Of a stretch of 64,000 nt of DNA, positions 11,639 to 24,012 are shown in pieces. Location of the stretch: assembly GCA_973895155.1 (NCBI GenBank), contig OZ316895.1, positions 14,198,001-14,262,000 of the forward strand. Reading direction: 5' to 3'. The stretch's first letter is position 1; each line of letters starts with the position of its first letter. Made by a program: the position numbers and the translations under genes. The notes under the pieces were generated by a model. The model worked only from the letters and a program-made list of their open reading frames with translations. It did not search any database and had not been told where the DNA came from. This DNA is from Marsupella aquatica. Taxonomy: Eukaryota; Marchantiophyta.

Positions 11639-12249
11639 CTCGGGCCGTTTTACTTTCACAAAAATGGCACATCACATGTGACAAAGGGTAGGGCGGGGGG
11701 TAGGGTCATTTCATTGGTTTTAAGGGAAAACCTAAGAATTTTCTCAGAATAACAATATGATCTTTTAAATCTAATTTTTGAAAAAAGGGAAGGCCTGTGA
11801 AACCCCACATAAAGGGAATAGTAAGTCACAACATTTAAACCCAATACCTCTTGTGGGGGGGTTACTATATGGGCCATAGGGTTTGACCTCCTAACTTATA
11901 AGTGAAATTTAATTTTTTTGGGCAAATCGTTTTTGCCTTAAAAGGTTTCCATTTTTTACTAAAAAACCCCTAAAACTTTTTTAGAAGTATATTTTACAAT
12001 TAAATAGGCATATATGTTCTTTACAGCCGACCAGTCAATAAAACTTTGGAAGTCTTCTGTCACACCCATTGAAATGGGCCTATACTTCGTTGCACGTGAC
12101 TTATAAGAACATGAGGATCATTCTAACCAATTGGGAATATTCCAATTTCTAGGGGTTTAAACAAATAATGTTTTCTTACATCTTAGGGGGTCCAAGGCCT
12201 AAAAATGTTGTCGATGATGGGGAGACCTCCATAGAGTGAGACCCCTGAG
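11639..12249 (-). mobile_element. Composite hAT-type MITE with internal insertion
   Basis: The left part (CTCGGGCCGTTTTAC, then CACAAAAATGGCACATCA) and the right part (GGGGAGACCTCC, then GTGAGACCCCTGAG) match the two ends of the MITE family. About 300 bp of a related but different sequence separates them (roughly 11780-12110), so one element seems nested in another. The flanks show no clear 8-bp duplication. Confidence 0.55.
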
Positions 12250-12976
12250 CATATATGGGCATCTCATTTATTTTCTTCTAATACATCATGAGCATATAAC
12301 TCATGATGTTTATAAAATGAGTTTAGGGTTTTTATTGAGTTTAGTGAAAGACTGAGATAATGTTGTTTACAAATATTATCAAGAATATTATAGGTTTTTA
12401 ATCTAATTCTCAACTTTATAAGGGAAAACAGGTGTTTAGATACATATTTTTGGATCATTCCTGGAATGTTTTAAATAGGGGAGACAAACTATAAATTCTT
12501 CTTCTTCTTTATGTTTATTATCAAAAATGTCCATAATGACACTTCTTGAGAGTGAGACCTAGATCTAGAAGAGCTCATATTGATCAGAAATGGGGGATAT
12601 CAATGAAGATGGGGTGATGGGCTAATCTCCAAATATGTTCCAAGCCCCTGTCCAACGGACAAATTACCTTGTTTCTTCTCTTCTATTTAGTACATACATG
12701 CACTTGAGCTTAAGGTGCACTCTAAGTTTCTTTTGTCACTCATTTTTATAAGTGGAAACTGGGGTGGAAACCCGGCTAGAGGTGAGGCTTGGGTGGTCAC
12801 TCACACAAGAATGTGTGATCCAAAATATTTGTATTCATACTAGCCCGATGCCTTGCATTCCACAAAAAATGATGTCAAGGTGAAAATGAATATCGAGGAA
12901 ATAAAAAGTTGTCAAGGAGAGAAAAGATACAAGGTGAGAAAAAGATGTGGAAGCCAAAAACAGGGCCAGAAAAATA
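12250..12976. other. AT-rich non-coding DNA
   Basis: I see no gene or clear repeat here. The last 8 bases (12969-12976, GAAAAATA) are the left target duplication of the following MITE. Confidence 0.5.
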
Positions 12977-13231
12977 CTCAAGGGTCTCACTATATGGATG
13001 CCTCCCCATCCCCTGCGACGTTTTTAGGCCTCGGACCCCCTAAAATGTAAGAAAAAAATTATTTTTCAACCCCTATAAAGTTGGAATATTCTTGGAATAT
13101 TCTAAAAATTTGGTTAGAAAGACCCTTATATTCTTCTGCAAAAATTCTTAAGTCTTCCCTGCAAACCGATAAAATGACCTTATCCTTCGTCGCACCTGAT
13201 GTGCCATTTTTGTGAAAATGAAACCCCCAAG
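12977..13231. mobile_element. hAT-type MITE, 255 bp
   Basis: Same family as the element at 7004-7300, with end motifs CTCAAGGGTCTCAC and (reverse complement) CTTGGGGGTTTCAT. It is flanked by a perfect 8-bp duplication GAAAAATA (12969-12976 and 13232-13239). It lacks about 40 bp of the middle present in the longer member. Confidence 0.92.
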
Positions 13232-13239
13232 GAAAAATA

Positions 13240-13966
13240 ATATGTTTAGGCAAGACAAAGATGTCAAAGTGAGACAAGAAAATATAGACTTTGCAAATTA
13301 GTTGTTGCCAAATATGTGTACATATGATATTTATATGCAAATTATGATGACATGTTTATACAAATTCATAGCACATTCATGCACTCTTTATTCATGTTCA
13401 ATAGCTTGATATTTTTGAATGCATAGAACATGTATGTCATATAAAAGATGTTTTTGCCAAAAACTTGTTAATGCATAAAGGATTTTATTTTGTATTAGAA
13501 GTTAATGTAAAAATTGAGGTGATATCATGTCATATACGAAGAACTTTGAGCCCTATGTCCATACATTGCAAACTTATCATTGACAGTGTTGTGCTTGTCC
13601 TCACGTTGGCACTGGTGTGCTGTACCCATGGTTACAAAAGTCAATTTTGATTCAACTCGGTCATCATTGTGGCCATTGTGCTTGTTACAAAAATGTTGTC
13701 ATTCCCACCGTGTCATTTGTGTAGTCATGTTGTGGTTGTGGAAGTGTAAGTTATTTTGGTTGGGTGCGTGGTTATTGGTGTGACAATGCTGTCATTTAGT
13801 CTGAAATGCTGTTGTTGTGAATCATGTGATGTTGTTTGGGAAGGCAAGGGCACTGGAAATGCAAGGCAAATGGGTGCATGCAAACATGCTGATCGGGATG
13901 CGGATGGACTATGGGTCCCCTTTGTTGTTTTCTTTTTCCCACAATCCTTCTGTCCATTTTGCTGCC
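13240..13966. other. Non-coding DNA before copia B
   Basis: No recognisable gene. The short open frames (for example 13756-14025) run into the LTR of copia B and look fortuitous. CTGCC at 13962-13966 is the target duplication of copia B. Confidence 0.5.
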
Positions 13967-14308
13967 TGTTGAGCATAGACGACACTCGTAACGGTAAGCA
14001 CATGACACATCCAACGAGCAAGTAGTCGACACAAGAGATATGTGGTTCACCTCCTTGAGGCTACGTCCACGGGAACACACAAGAGAGCTTTACTAAACTC
14101 TAAGCCCGTCGGCTAAACCAAGTCTCCATAGTGTAAGCTCTCCTCATCTCTCAAGTGGCTCCATAATGAGCCTAAGTTCCACTTATCCAAGCAAACACCG
14201 CTTGGCATATAGTGTGCATCCTAGTTAAACTAACCACGTCTCCGACTACGGTTAGTCTAACTATGGTTATATGTCGTAACCCTAGACCTTGAGTAAATAC
14301 CTAGAACA
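13967..14308 (-). repeat. Copia B 3' LTR, 342 bp
   Basis: Bounded by TGTTGAGCATAGAC and CTAGAACA in plus orientation. It is longer than the partner LTR by 118 bp. Confidence 0.92.
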
Positions 14309-14501
14309 ATCTCCCCCTTGACTCTGGTCTAGGGGAGGGTAATACTGCTAACCTATATGATTTCTCAGCGGGAAGTTCTGGACGAAAACTAGAGTAAACC
14401 AGAACTAAGCCGTAGCCTATTACTAGGAGTGAAGAAGAGCATATATCAATAATTATAGCAAATGTTAAGAAAAACCCTTACTTGTGACGCAATTGCAAAA
14501 T
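14309..14501 (-). other. Copia B polypurine tract and 3' non-coding
   Basis: Directly inside the 3' LTR the minus strand reads CAAGGGGGAGAT, a standard polypurine tract for plus-strand DNA priming. The remainder is non-coding up to the RNase H stop region. Confidence 0.75.
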
Positions 14502-17500
14502 CTACAGCACGTCACGATGTCTAGAGAAACTTTCCGAAGGAATCACTTCGGTAAATGCGTCAGTTGGGTTGAGTTTACCGTCTATCTTGACTAGCTCAAA
14601 CAAATTATCAGACACAGCCTGCCTGATAAAATGGTACCTGACGTCTATGTGCTTCACTCTACTGTCTATCACCTGGTTCATAGCAAGGTGGAGCGCACTT
14701 TGACTATCACAATGGAGCTTCATATTCCCCTGTGGCAATCCCATTTCAGTGATAAGTCTATCCAACCAAATTGCTTCTTTCGTTGCTTCTGCTGTTGCAA
14801 CATACTTCGCTTCTGTAGTAGACTGAGCAATACACTTTTGCAAAGTAGACCTCCAACTTATGCATCCACCGCCAAGTGTGAATACGTACCCTGTTGTTGA
14901 TCTCCTTCGGTCCAGATCTTGTTCATAGTCAGAATCTACATAGCCAATCAATGATCTCGCATTCTTTGCATTTGCATCAAATAAAAGACCATGATCCACG
15001 GTACCCTTCAAGTACCTGATAATCCACTTCACTGCTTCTCAGTGTACCTTCCCTGGATTTGACATGTACCTGCTCACCTTGCCCATAGTCATGGCAAGAT
15101 CAGGTCTAGTGCAAGTCATCAAATACATGAGACTTCCCATTGCCTTATCATAAGGAACCTTTGACATCAGCCCGTTCTCTATCGCATCTGTGGGATAAAA
15201 AGCTAATGACAATTTGAAGTGTGCAGCCAAAGGGGTACTTACCTGGCTTACTATCCCCCATGTTGAACCTAGCAATTATCTTCCTTGCATAACTGCTCTA
15301 TGTCAACCATAGCTTACCAGCCTCCAAGTCCCTAGTGATCTCCATACCCAAAATTCTCTTAACTGGCCCTAGATCCTTCATCTTAAACTTTGCACTGAGC
15401 AGTGCCTTAAGTTTAACAATCTCAGACCTATTCTTGGCCGCAATAAGTATGTCATCCACATAAAGTACTAAAACAATGAAACCAAAGACAACATTCTTCA
15501 CCGGTTTCAAATATACACAAGGGTCAAACACACTCCTGTGAAAACCTTGTGACCGAATCCAATCGTCAAACCGCTTGTTCCATTGTCTTGGTGATTGCTT
15601 CAACCCATACAAGGATTTCAGCAATCTGCAAACCAGGTCCTCCTGTCCTCTCTTCACAAAACCTAGCGGCTGTCTCATGAAGATCACCTCTTCCAAGGTG
15701 CCATAGAGGAAAGCTGTGACAACATCCATCTGATCTAGCAACAGACCAAACATTACAACTAGCACACACAATAGCCGTATTGTTGAGTACTTAGCGACTG
15801 GTGAGAAGACCTCATTGTAATCCACACCTTTTTCCTGTGTGAATCCCTTGGCTACCAACCTAGCCTTGTAGACCTTTGATCCATCTCCCGTAGACTGATC
15901 CTTCAGCTTGTATATCCACTTACTGTCCACCACTTGCTGACCCTTAGGCAACTTCACAAGCTCCCAAGTTTTGTTGTCCTTCAGTGACTGCATCTCCGTT
16001 TGCATTGCTGCAGTCCACTCTTGCTTCTTCTTTGAAGCACTTGCCTCAGGAAATGAAGAAGGTTCCCCTTCTTCCAAAACCAACGCATCACCCTCATCAT
16101 CAGTTGCAAAATCATCCTCTTGCAATTTAGATGAATCAACCCACTGTCCATACCTAGGAGGAGCGCGTACAGTATGACCAGATGTTCTTCTAGTCGATGA
16201 CTCCAGTTGAATTGCGTCTACTGGTACAATTTGAAGCTCAGCAGCATCCACTTGCTGCTCACCAGCATCAACAAACTCCTCTTGTTCCTTTGGCACAGGA
16301 ACCAGCTCCATGCTTGGAGCACCTCCTTCTCTTCGATCATGCACCTCATGATCAATCTCCCCCTCAACAAGATCCGGGATAGGAGATTTTCCTTTGTCAG
16401 TATGGGAAACCTGAGTATTCTCCCCCTCCTTCAATAATCTGGATTTATTGAAGGAAATATCCCTACTGACAACAAGCTTACAAGCAATAGGATCCCATAG
16501 CCTGTAGGCCTTCACACCACTCTGATACCCAAGAAAAATATATTTCTTAGACGTAAGATCCAACGTGGTCCTATTCTGCTTTGGTGTGAGAGCATATGCA
16601 TCACTTCCAAAAACTACCAAGCCATGATAGTCTACTTGCCGCTTATAACGCATTTTAAAACGTCGTTTTGAAATTGATTGCACTAGAAGGAGAAAAATTT
16701 ACCAAATAAGCTGTAGTATTGACAGCTTCTGCCCAAAATTCCTGTGGTAAACCTGATTGGCTCGGCATACTCCGTGACCGCTCCAATAGTGTTCGATTGA
16801 GCCTCTCAACGACAGCACTCTGCTGCGGAGTATAAACTGTGGTGAGATGACAAGTTATCCCCTATTTTGCACAGTACTCTTCAAATTCTATTGAAGTGTA
16901 CTCCCCTCCGTTGTCTGACCTTAGACTCTTCACCCTAGTATCCAAACACTTAATCGTGTTTCTTGTCTGATTCTCCACTTGGGCGTTTCACTTTGTAAAA
17001 ATGGACAAGACATCAGACTTATGCGTCATGAAATAAATCCATACAAATCTCGAGTAATCGTCAATGAAGGATAGATAGTACAATTTTCCAGAATGTGAGG
17101 GAGTCAGGGATGGTCCCCACACGTCACTATGTATGTACTCGAGAACCGCTTTGGAACGATGAGTTCCAACACCGAAAGCACGACGATGTTGCTTTCAAAA
17201 AATGCAATGCTCACATAAATCCAATTTACAAGATTGCAAATCATAAATGAGCCCATTATTCCGCAAGATAGCCAAACCCTTCTCACTCATGTGGCCTAAC
17301 CGTGAATGCCATAGTTGAGTCATTTCCTTGTGAGACTTGGTTACATTGGCCTCTCCACATATTGTATTGCCCTGTAGCACATACAAATTCTTCTGTCTGC
17401 TCCCCTTCAAAATCATTGTCTCTCCCGAAATGACTTGAAGTTCACTATCAATTACTCGCCATTGATGACCATTTGTATCCAACACACCGAGTGAAATCAA

Positions 17501-17752
17501 ATTCTTACGCATGCCAGGTACAAACCTGACTCCGGACATTGTGCGCACAATGTCATCAAACATTTGAATCTTTATAGACCCAATACCCTCAACTCGAAAG
17601 GAGTGATCATTTCTCATCAAAACTGAACCGTTTGACACAGAATAAGAATTGAAATACTCGCGAATGTAACAAATGTGAAAGGAGCAAGCACAATCAAGAA
17701 TCCACACATTGTTTGCTCTCCTAGATGATGTGCACAGGGCATACTCCTGGTT
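14502..17752 (-). pseudogene. pol: Copia B pol (protease, integrase, RT, RNase H)
   Basis: Protease is at about 17700 (WILDCACSFHIC), followed by the GAG-pre-integrase segment (LWHSRLGHMSEKG, 17290). The integrase core spans 17130-16690 with in-frame stops (SDVWGP, FIDDYSRFVWIYF, SDNGGEY). A 461-codon open frame (15298-16683) spans the integrase end, linker and RT with KARLVAKGFTQEKGVDYNE, QMDVVTAFLYG and the catalytic YVDDILIAA. RNase H follows (15275-14502, CDSQSALHLAMNQ, IDVRYHFIR) after a frame break near 15280. All domains of a Ty1/copia polyprotein are present in the usual order, but about five stops or shifts disable it. Confidence 0.92.
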
Positions 17753-18625
17753 TCATAAAACATACTCATCATTGAGTAAATAAACTTCTCCATCAGCACT
17801 AGTCACATTGGCTGATGAAGATTCAGTTGCCTTACCCTTACAATCCCTCTTAACGTGACCAACCTTGTGACACTTCCAGCAGACTACTGGCTTTCTCTCC
17901 TAGGACTTCCCCCTGGAAGCAAATCTTGTCCTAGATTTACTTCGTCCCTTGCCATTCATGCGCTGCTCGGGATGCCGCTGTGACCTCCCACGATTCACAT
18001 TCAAGGCAGCACCAGATGATGATGCTGTCTGGGCTTGACCCAACTTCTTTTGTGCATCATCTGACAGCAAAGAGCTTACCACCTCATCGTATGAAATAGA
18101 CTTCAGGTCTCTATACAAGAGAACCTGCTTCAAACCCTGATAAGATGGGGGTAAGGAGCTGAGAAGAAGCAAGGCCTTGTCCTCTTCTTCAACGCCCTTA
18201 CCAAGATTAGACAAATCAACAGCTAGGCTATCAAATTCATCCAAGTGATCCTAGAGCTTGTTCCCTTCTTTGAGCCTATGGCTCATCAAGAGAAACTTCT
18301 TGTACAATCGATCGGATGCATCCTCCCGATACTACTTCTCCCTTAGGGCTTTGAACAGAGATGCACAATCCGCATAGTCATCCAACTTCTTGATGATATG
18401 CGGCTTCAGATAAAGCATCACCGCATTCACTGCAATTACTTGTTCCTGCCTCCACCTCTTTAGTGGAATCTCCTCCTCGTCATCGTACATCTCTCGTGTA
18501 GAGAGAAGATGATCTAGGTCCATAGCGCGAAGAACTCCTTTTACTTGCTTCTCCTAGAGCAAGTAGTCCGTCCGTCCATCATACTTTTCCACCTCAAACT
18601 TGACACCTCCGAACCTGGATGCCAT
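17753..18625 (-). pseudogene. gag: Copia B gag
   Basis: The gag begins near MASRFGGVKFEVEKYDG (ATG at 18623-18625); an in-frame start at 18778 would add 51 residues that copia C does not share. It contains the capsid-like region (AVNAVMLYLKPHIIKKLDDY, DEFDSLAVDLSNLGKG, SSLPPSYQGLKQVLLYRDL) and an RS-rich stretch. A CCHC knuckle follows (CWKCHKVGHVKRDC). TAG stops occur near 18554, 18330, 18250 and 17900. A TGA at 17753-17755 separates it from protease in the same frame, as in copies A and C. Confidence 0.88.
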
Positions 18626-18778
18626 CTCTATTTTCTTCACAGCCCCCTCTACTCGCTGCATCGGTGATCGTACCAGTGTCACATTTGCTTCCTCCTGCTC
18701 CTCTCTCTCCACCTCAAATCGTCGTGGGTGATCCTTGTATTTCAAGCTCCACGTCTTCAAAAATCTCCTCCGAATCAC

Positions 18779-20589
18779 TCATGTGAGAATGCAAGAAAAA
18801 ATGATGTTTTTCTCAACTTCTCCAAAAAACTCAAAACTTATCACCGCCATGTAGCCCATAAGCCTAGCTTTCCAATGCTGAAAACCAAAATCAAAACTGA
18901 ACTCCGACGTAAAAGTTATTCACTTTTTGGTCGGGGTGGGTAAAACTTGGAATTCTCCCCCGTGTTGACCACCTTGGGGAATAACCAAAATGTGAACTAG
19001 TACCCGGCGTCGGAAATGCAATTCAATTTGTGCACTGCGTTGCCAACTCCGATGGCTAGCAACTTGCCGAAGATGAACGAAAAAAGTTACCGTTTGGCGG
19101 ACGAAATCTTTGACGGACGGCCAAAAACATGCTCTTTGTTTTTTGGGAATATTCCCGCATAGAGCAGCAGGTCCCACAGGGGGCCATTCCCCCTGTCCAA
19201 GCGGTTAAAGTGGAGGGCAGCAGGTCCCGAGATGCAGAAGCCAATGGGGAGGAAGGAAAATAAATAAAAATTAAGGCCTAAAGGGGGTTTAAAGCCCCTT
19301 TACAAAAAACAGGTGTATAGCCGGGGTGTATGGCGGGGCCAGGCACAAGATACGCGCACGGAGGGCGTATGGGGCGGTAGCAGCCGCGAAGTTGCAAGGC
19401 CGGGCCGCGAGCCGGGAAGGGGGACCAGCCGGAAGCCAAGTCCGGAAGGGGGGTGCGAGGGTGTAGCGCGGGGGCAGCCTGCGGGCTGCAAGAGGCAGCC
19501 GGAGGTCACGGCCGGTCGGCGCGGGGGGGTTGAGGTGCCCGTGGGAGGCCGTTGTGTGGCCAAGCAGGCTGCCGGGTCGCGACGGGGAGGGGAGGGGGAC
19601 GACGTACGTAGGGAGGGTGGGGGTGAAACGTGTGTATACACATGCGTTTGTGTGTGCACACACCCAAATGTGTGTGTATACACAAAAGTGTGTGGACCCC
19701 TCCAAAAAACACAAAGGAAATGGCCACCAATGTTCCCAAATTCACCTCATCACCGGCAAGGGCCCTAAAGAAAAATTTCCCTCCAATGTGCAATGGAGGT
19801 CGAGAGAGAGAGAGCCGTAAATGGAGTACTTTTCAAACAAAAAATTTGCTCGTAAGAAATCCAAAAATGCTTGTGGACATCAAACGAAAAGAGCTTGCAC
19901 TTTGTAACGTTCGGATTATGGTGAGGAATCAAAAACCGATGTCGGTGAGTTGAAAAGATTTGCGCACCCGCACCGTTTTCTGGTCAATCAGTGGCAAAAA
20001 CTCAGAACTCCTTCCTCCCGTGGGCAAAACCGTCAATCTTGGACTCAAAACGATCACCTCTTCGTGATCTCTCCGTTCAGCCCAAGTACTTCACGTCTCT
20101 CCCTCCGAGTCGAGTGCAACGACAAGAAATCCCGCTCAGGCAAAAGAAGACTCCATAGCCGGTCAGAAAATCAGAACGCTTCTTTTTCTCGTCTCGTCGC
20201 ACACGGTACTCACTTGGTAACAAATTAGCTACCAAAATGACCAGCTTGTCCCGATCTACAAGCGGAGCTATAGTATGTGACGTCTCCTTCACCGTAGAGC
20301 TCACACCATTGAGTAAACAAACTCTGGTCCCTCCTCCGAAAAACCGTCGAACACGAATGTTGTCAACTTTCTTCACAAAATACAGAACGACAAAAACTTA
20401 GATCTCTCCGCACCACGAGCTCCGTTCAGCGATTTCTTCACACCGTTAGAAAGCCCTCGCCCCAATCTATCCGTTGAGCCCATAAACTCCAAGTTCCACG
20501 CGACGAAACTCCAAGAAATCCACCGACACTCAATGCTAGAAAAAACCGTCACGAACAATGTCACCTCCCAGGCATGCTCTAATACCAAT
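18779..20589 (-). other. Copia B long 5' leader with palindromes and primer-binding site
   Basis: About 1.8 kb lies between 5' LTR and gag, far more than the roughly 100 bp usual for plant copia elements. The primer site at 20576-20587 (TGGTATTAGAGC on the minus strand) is one mismatch from the complement of plant initiator-Met tRNA. A GC-rich block (19300-19620) precedes a cluster of palindromes: TGTGTATACACA at 19631-19642, GTGTGTGCACACAC at 19650-19663 and TGTGTATACACA at 19673-19684. The open frames in the GC-rich block overlap on both strands and look like composition artefacts. Confidence 0.8.
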
Positions 20590-20813
20590 TGTTGAGCATA
20601 GACGACACTCATAACGGTAAGCACATGACACATCCAACGAGCAAGTAGTCGACACAAGAGATACGTGGTTCACCTCCTCGAGGCTACATCCACGGGAACA
20701 CACAAGAGAGCTTTACTGAACTCTAAGCCCGTCGGCTAAACCAAGTCTCCGACTATGGTTAGTCTAACTACGGTTATATGTCATAACCCTAGACCTTGAG
20801 TAAATATCTAACA
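20590..20813 (-). repeat. Copia B 5' LTR, 224 bp, internally deleted
   Basis: Same ends as the partner LTR but 118 bp shorter. The missing part lies between two GTCTCC motifs in the long LTR, and only one remains here, as expected for a deletion between short direct repeats. Confidence 0.9.
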
Positions 20814-20821
20814 CTGCCACC

Positions 20822-21153
20822 TGTTAAGGATTGTTCTTAGTCTTGTGACTCATAGATTACGGTACTTAGGCTAACCACAGTTAGGATCTTAGCTGAGGTT
20901 AGGTTAGTCATGTGTGACCTTATATATACCAGGGCTAGTGTAAGCCGCTGACGGGTGGTGCTTACTCATTGTAACGGAGCAACTTGAGAAAGAGGGAGAG
21001 CATGTGTGTTCGTCTACTCTTGAAGTAAAGCTTGAGTGTTCGTGTGGATGTAGCCAGGGAGAAGAGGTGAACCACGTAGAGATTGTGTCGACTACGTGTG
21101 CATGGAATGAGTCATGGTTGTATGGTCGTTGCGAATGACGTCTTAGTTCAACA
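20822..21153 (+). repeat. Copia C 5' LTR, 332 bp
   Basis: Starts TGTTAAGGATTG and ends TTAGTTCAACA. It is directly followed by a primer-binding site. Copia B's right target duplication lies only 3 bp upstream, so B inserted next to the LTR of C. Confidence 0.9.
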
Positions 21154-22997
21154 ATTGGTATCAGAGCAAGCCTGGGAGGTGACGTTAAGGTGATCAAAAA
21201 TTTTGTGACGTGTTGGTGACGATTTTTCCAGCGGTTAGAGTTAGTGGATTTCACGGAGTTCCGTCGCATGGAACTTGGAGGTGTAGGGCTCAACAGATAG
21301 ATCGGGGCAAGGGCTTTCCGACGGTGCAAAGAAATCTCTTAACGAAGTTTGTGGTGCGGAGGAATTCATGTTTCCATGGTTCTAGATTTTATGTGATTCG
21401 TGTTCGACGGTTTTCTCCGACGGTTCTTTCGGGGGGACCTGAGATCGTTTACTCAATGGTGTGAGATTTGTGGTGGACAAGGTGACGCATACTATAGCTC
21501 AAATCGTAGATCGGGCAAAGCTGATCGTTTTGGTAGCTGGTTTGCTCTCGAAGGTATAGCGAGTGCGACGTTCCGAGCAAAAGAGCCGTTCTCAGTTTCT
21601 GACCGGCTATGGAGACATAGCCTTGGCTGAAGCAGGTTTCTCGATGTCACACTCGGCTCGGGGGGAGAATTGCAAAGTACTATGGCTTCACGGAGAGATC
21701 ATGGCGACGTGATCATTCTGAGTCTGGGATTGGCACTTGATGTGCAATGAGGGAGACACAGCGGAGATTTTATGTTGCTGGACCTGCTGACGGCAAAGGG
21801 GAAAATCCAGAAATATTTTTCATGTCGGTCGGCACTTTTCCTATTTGAAACGACATCTGTTTAGTGAGTAACCCAGGCTTTTTTGTTTAAGCAAATTTGT
21901 GATTTTTTAAAGGGGTTTAAGGGCCATTTTTTGTGTGTGTATACACACATCGGCTGGCCCCATACTCTTGCTTACCCGGTATACGGTCCCCCCTGCACGC
22001 GCATAGGGCGCAAATTTACTCGCGGCCACCTCCCCCTCCCTCGCGACCCTTCGCCTCCCCTCTTTATTGCATCATAGGGCCCCGTGCCCTCCCTCCTGCA
22101 TCTCCTCTTTACTCCCGGCCATCCCCCCTCCCCCTTCGCGTGCGCGTATAGCGCCTTGACACCTCACCCCCTTCTTACATGCTACATAGGGCCTCATGCC
22201 CTCCCTCCTGCATACGCACTCGCTCCCCTACCTCCCCTGCCTTAATGCTCCATAGGGCCTCGTGCCCTGTCTTGGCGCCCGTATAGGAGCACGTATTTGC
22301 GCCTCCCTCTCGCAGTACTCTGCCTGGCCCGTCACGCGTATAGGCGATGCGGATGTGCCTTTTTTATTATACCTGTATTTTTTTAAAAGGGATTCCCCCC
22401 CTTTAGGGCAATTTTTCTTTTTTCTCTTCTTTCTCCCATTGGCTAAGCGGCAACCCGGGCCCGGTGACCCGGCAATTTAACCGCTCCGACAGGGGGAATG
22501 GCCCCTTGTGAGACCTGCCGTACAGTCCAAGGAATATTCTGAAAAATCAGAGAGTTGTTTTTTGGACTTTAGTCAAAGATTCCAACGTCGGAATGGTAAC
22601 TTTTTTTGGATCTTTTTTGGCAAGGACGTAGCCACTGAAGCTAGCAACGCGGTGCACCACTCGATTTGCATTTCCGACGACGGGTGGTACTTGGAATTTT
22701 TTCTTATTCCCCGAGGTGGTCAAAACAGGGGAGAATTTTATGAGTTTTACCCACCCCGACCGAAACATGAAAAAGTTTTTTGTTAGAACTCGGTTTCAAT
22801 TTTGGATTTCAGTGTTGGCTTGCTAGGTTGGTGGGCTAAGTGGCGGTGATAAGTTTCAAGTTTTTTGAAAAGTTGTGAAAAACGAAGTTTTTTCATGATT
22901 TGGATTTGAGTCAACGGGACGGAAGGAAGGAAAAAGTGACAAAAGGATACAAGGAGCGACAAAAAACTAGCACGTGGAGATCGTCGGGAGGACAACG
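21154..22997 (+). other. Copia C long 5' leader with primer-binding site and palindrome
   Basis: TGGTATCAGAGC at 21156-21167 matches the complement of the 3' end of plant initiator-Met tRNA. The 1.84-kb leader holds a perfect 16-bp palindrome TGTGTGTATACACACA at 21934-21949 after GGCCATTTTTTG, and a GC-rich, pyrimidine-rich stretch (21990-22300). A block shared with copia B's leader (ACAGGGGGAATGGCCCC) is near 22490. No credible coding frame. Confidence 0.82.
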
Positions 22998-23691
22998 ATG
23001 GCATCCAAGTTTGGAGGTGTTAAGTTTGAGGTGGAAAAGTATGATGGGCGCACGGATTATTTGCTATGGGAGAAGTAGGTTAAGGAAATTCTTCGTGCTA
23101 TGGGCCTAGATCATCTGCTCTCCACTCGGGAGGAGTCTAGCAGTGAGGAGGAGATCCCGTTGAGGAAATGGAGGCAGGAGCAAGTGATCGCTGTGAATGC
23201 GGTTATGTTATATTTGAAGCCGCATATCATTAAGAAGCTGGACGATTACGAGGATTGCGTATCCTTATTCAAGGCCCTTAGAGAGAAGTACTACCGAGAG
23301 GATGCCTCAGATCGATTATACAAGAAGTCTCTCTTGATGAGCTTGAGGCTAAAAGAAGGAGGCAAGCTTCGAGATCACTTGGATGAATTCGACAGCCTAG
23401 CTGTAGATTTGTCAAATCTTGGCAAGGGAGTGGAAGATGAAGATAAGGCATTGCTTCTTCTCAGTTCCTTACCTCCATCGTATCAAGGTTTGAAGCAGGT
23501 TCTCTTGTATAGAGATCTCAAAACCATTTCATATGATGAGGTGGTAAGCTCTTTGTTGTCAGATGATGCACAGAAGAAACTGGGTCATGCCCAGACACCA
23601 TCTTCATCTGGCAGTGCATTGAATGTTAACCGCGGAAGGACTCAACAACGGATGACTGGTGAAAATAGGTCCTTTTCACAAATGTACCCCT
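22998..23691 (+). pseudogene. gag: Copia C gag, 5' part
   Basis: Starts at ATG 22998 (MASKFGGVKFEVEKYDGRTD) and runs to the transposon insertion. A TAG at 23077-23079 (Gln position in other copies) interrupts it. The frame then stays open through the capsid region (AVNAVMLYLKPHIIKKLDDY, SSLPPSYQGLKQVLLYRDL) to MTGENRSFSQMYP at the insertion point. It continues in the same frame at 31893 once the transposon and one CCCT are removed. Confidence 0.9.
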
Positions 23692-24012
23692 AACAAGAAG
23701 CCTTAAGGGATGAGTCCAAAGCCTTATTTCTCTTTTCAAAATCTTCATGATATTAAAAAGTGTATACCAAAAAACCACCAAAAAATGGTATGTATTTTCC
23801 AAACTAGACTCAAGAGAATTTTACCACCAAAATCTAAGCATATCTTATATGATATTCTCACAATTGTATAAACCTTGAAATATGCACTTTATAAAAGTAA
23901 TCAAAATCAAACTCATCGATCAGAGTTTAAGTCAAACTCAAAGTTTTACAAAATATAACCCAACTTAAGCCCAAGTGGTTTCAAATGCTACGAGTCCCTC
24001 TATTTATCTAGT

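Larger units (their letters stand above)
13967..20813 (-). mobile_element. Copia B, full-length Tork-type retrotransposon, inactive
   Basis: 6847 bp with LTRs at both ends (TGTTGAGC...ACA in plus orientation) and a perfect 5-bp target duplication CTGCC (13962-13966 and 20814-20818). In minus-strand order it has 5' LTR, iMet-type primer site, a long leader, gag, protease, integrase, RT, RNase H, polypurine tract and 3' LTR. Several nonsense codons make it non-autonomous. Confidence 0.95.

Noticed and set aside
19289-19953. Open frames up to 151 codons in the GC-rich block
   Set aside because: They lie in the non-coding leader of copia B and overlap on both strands.
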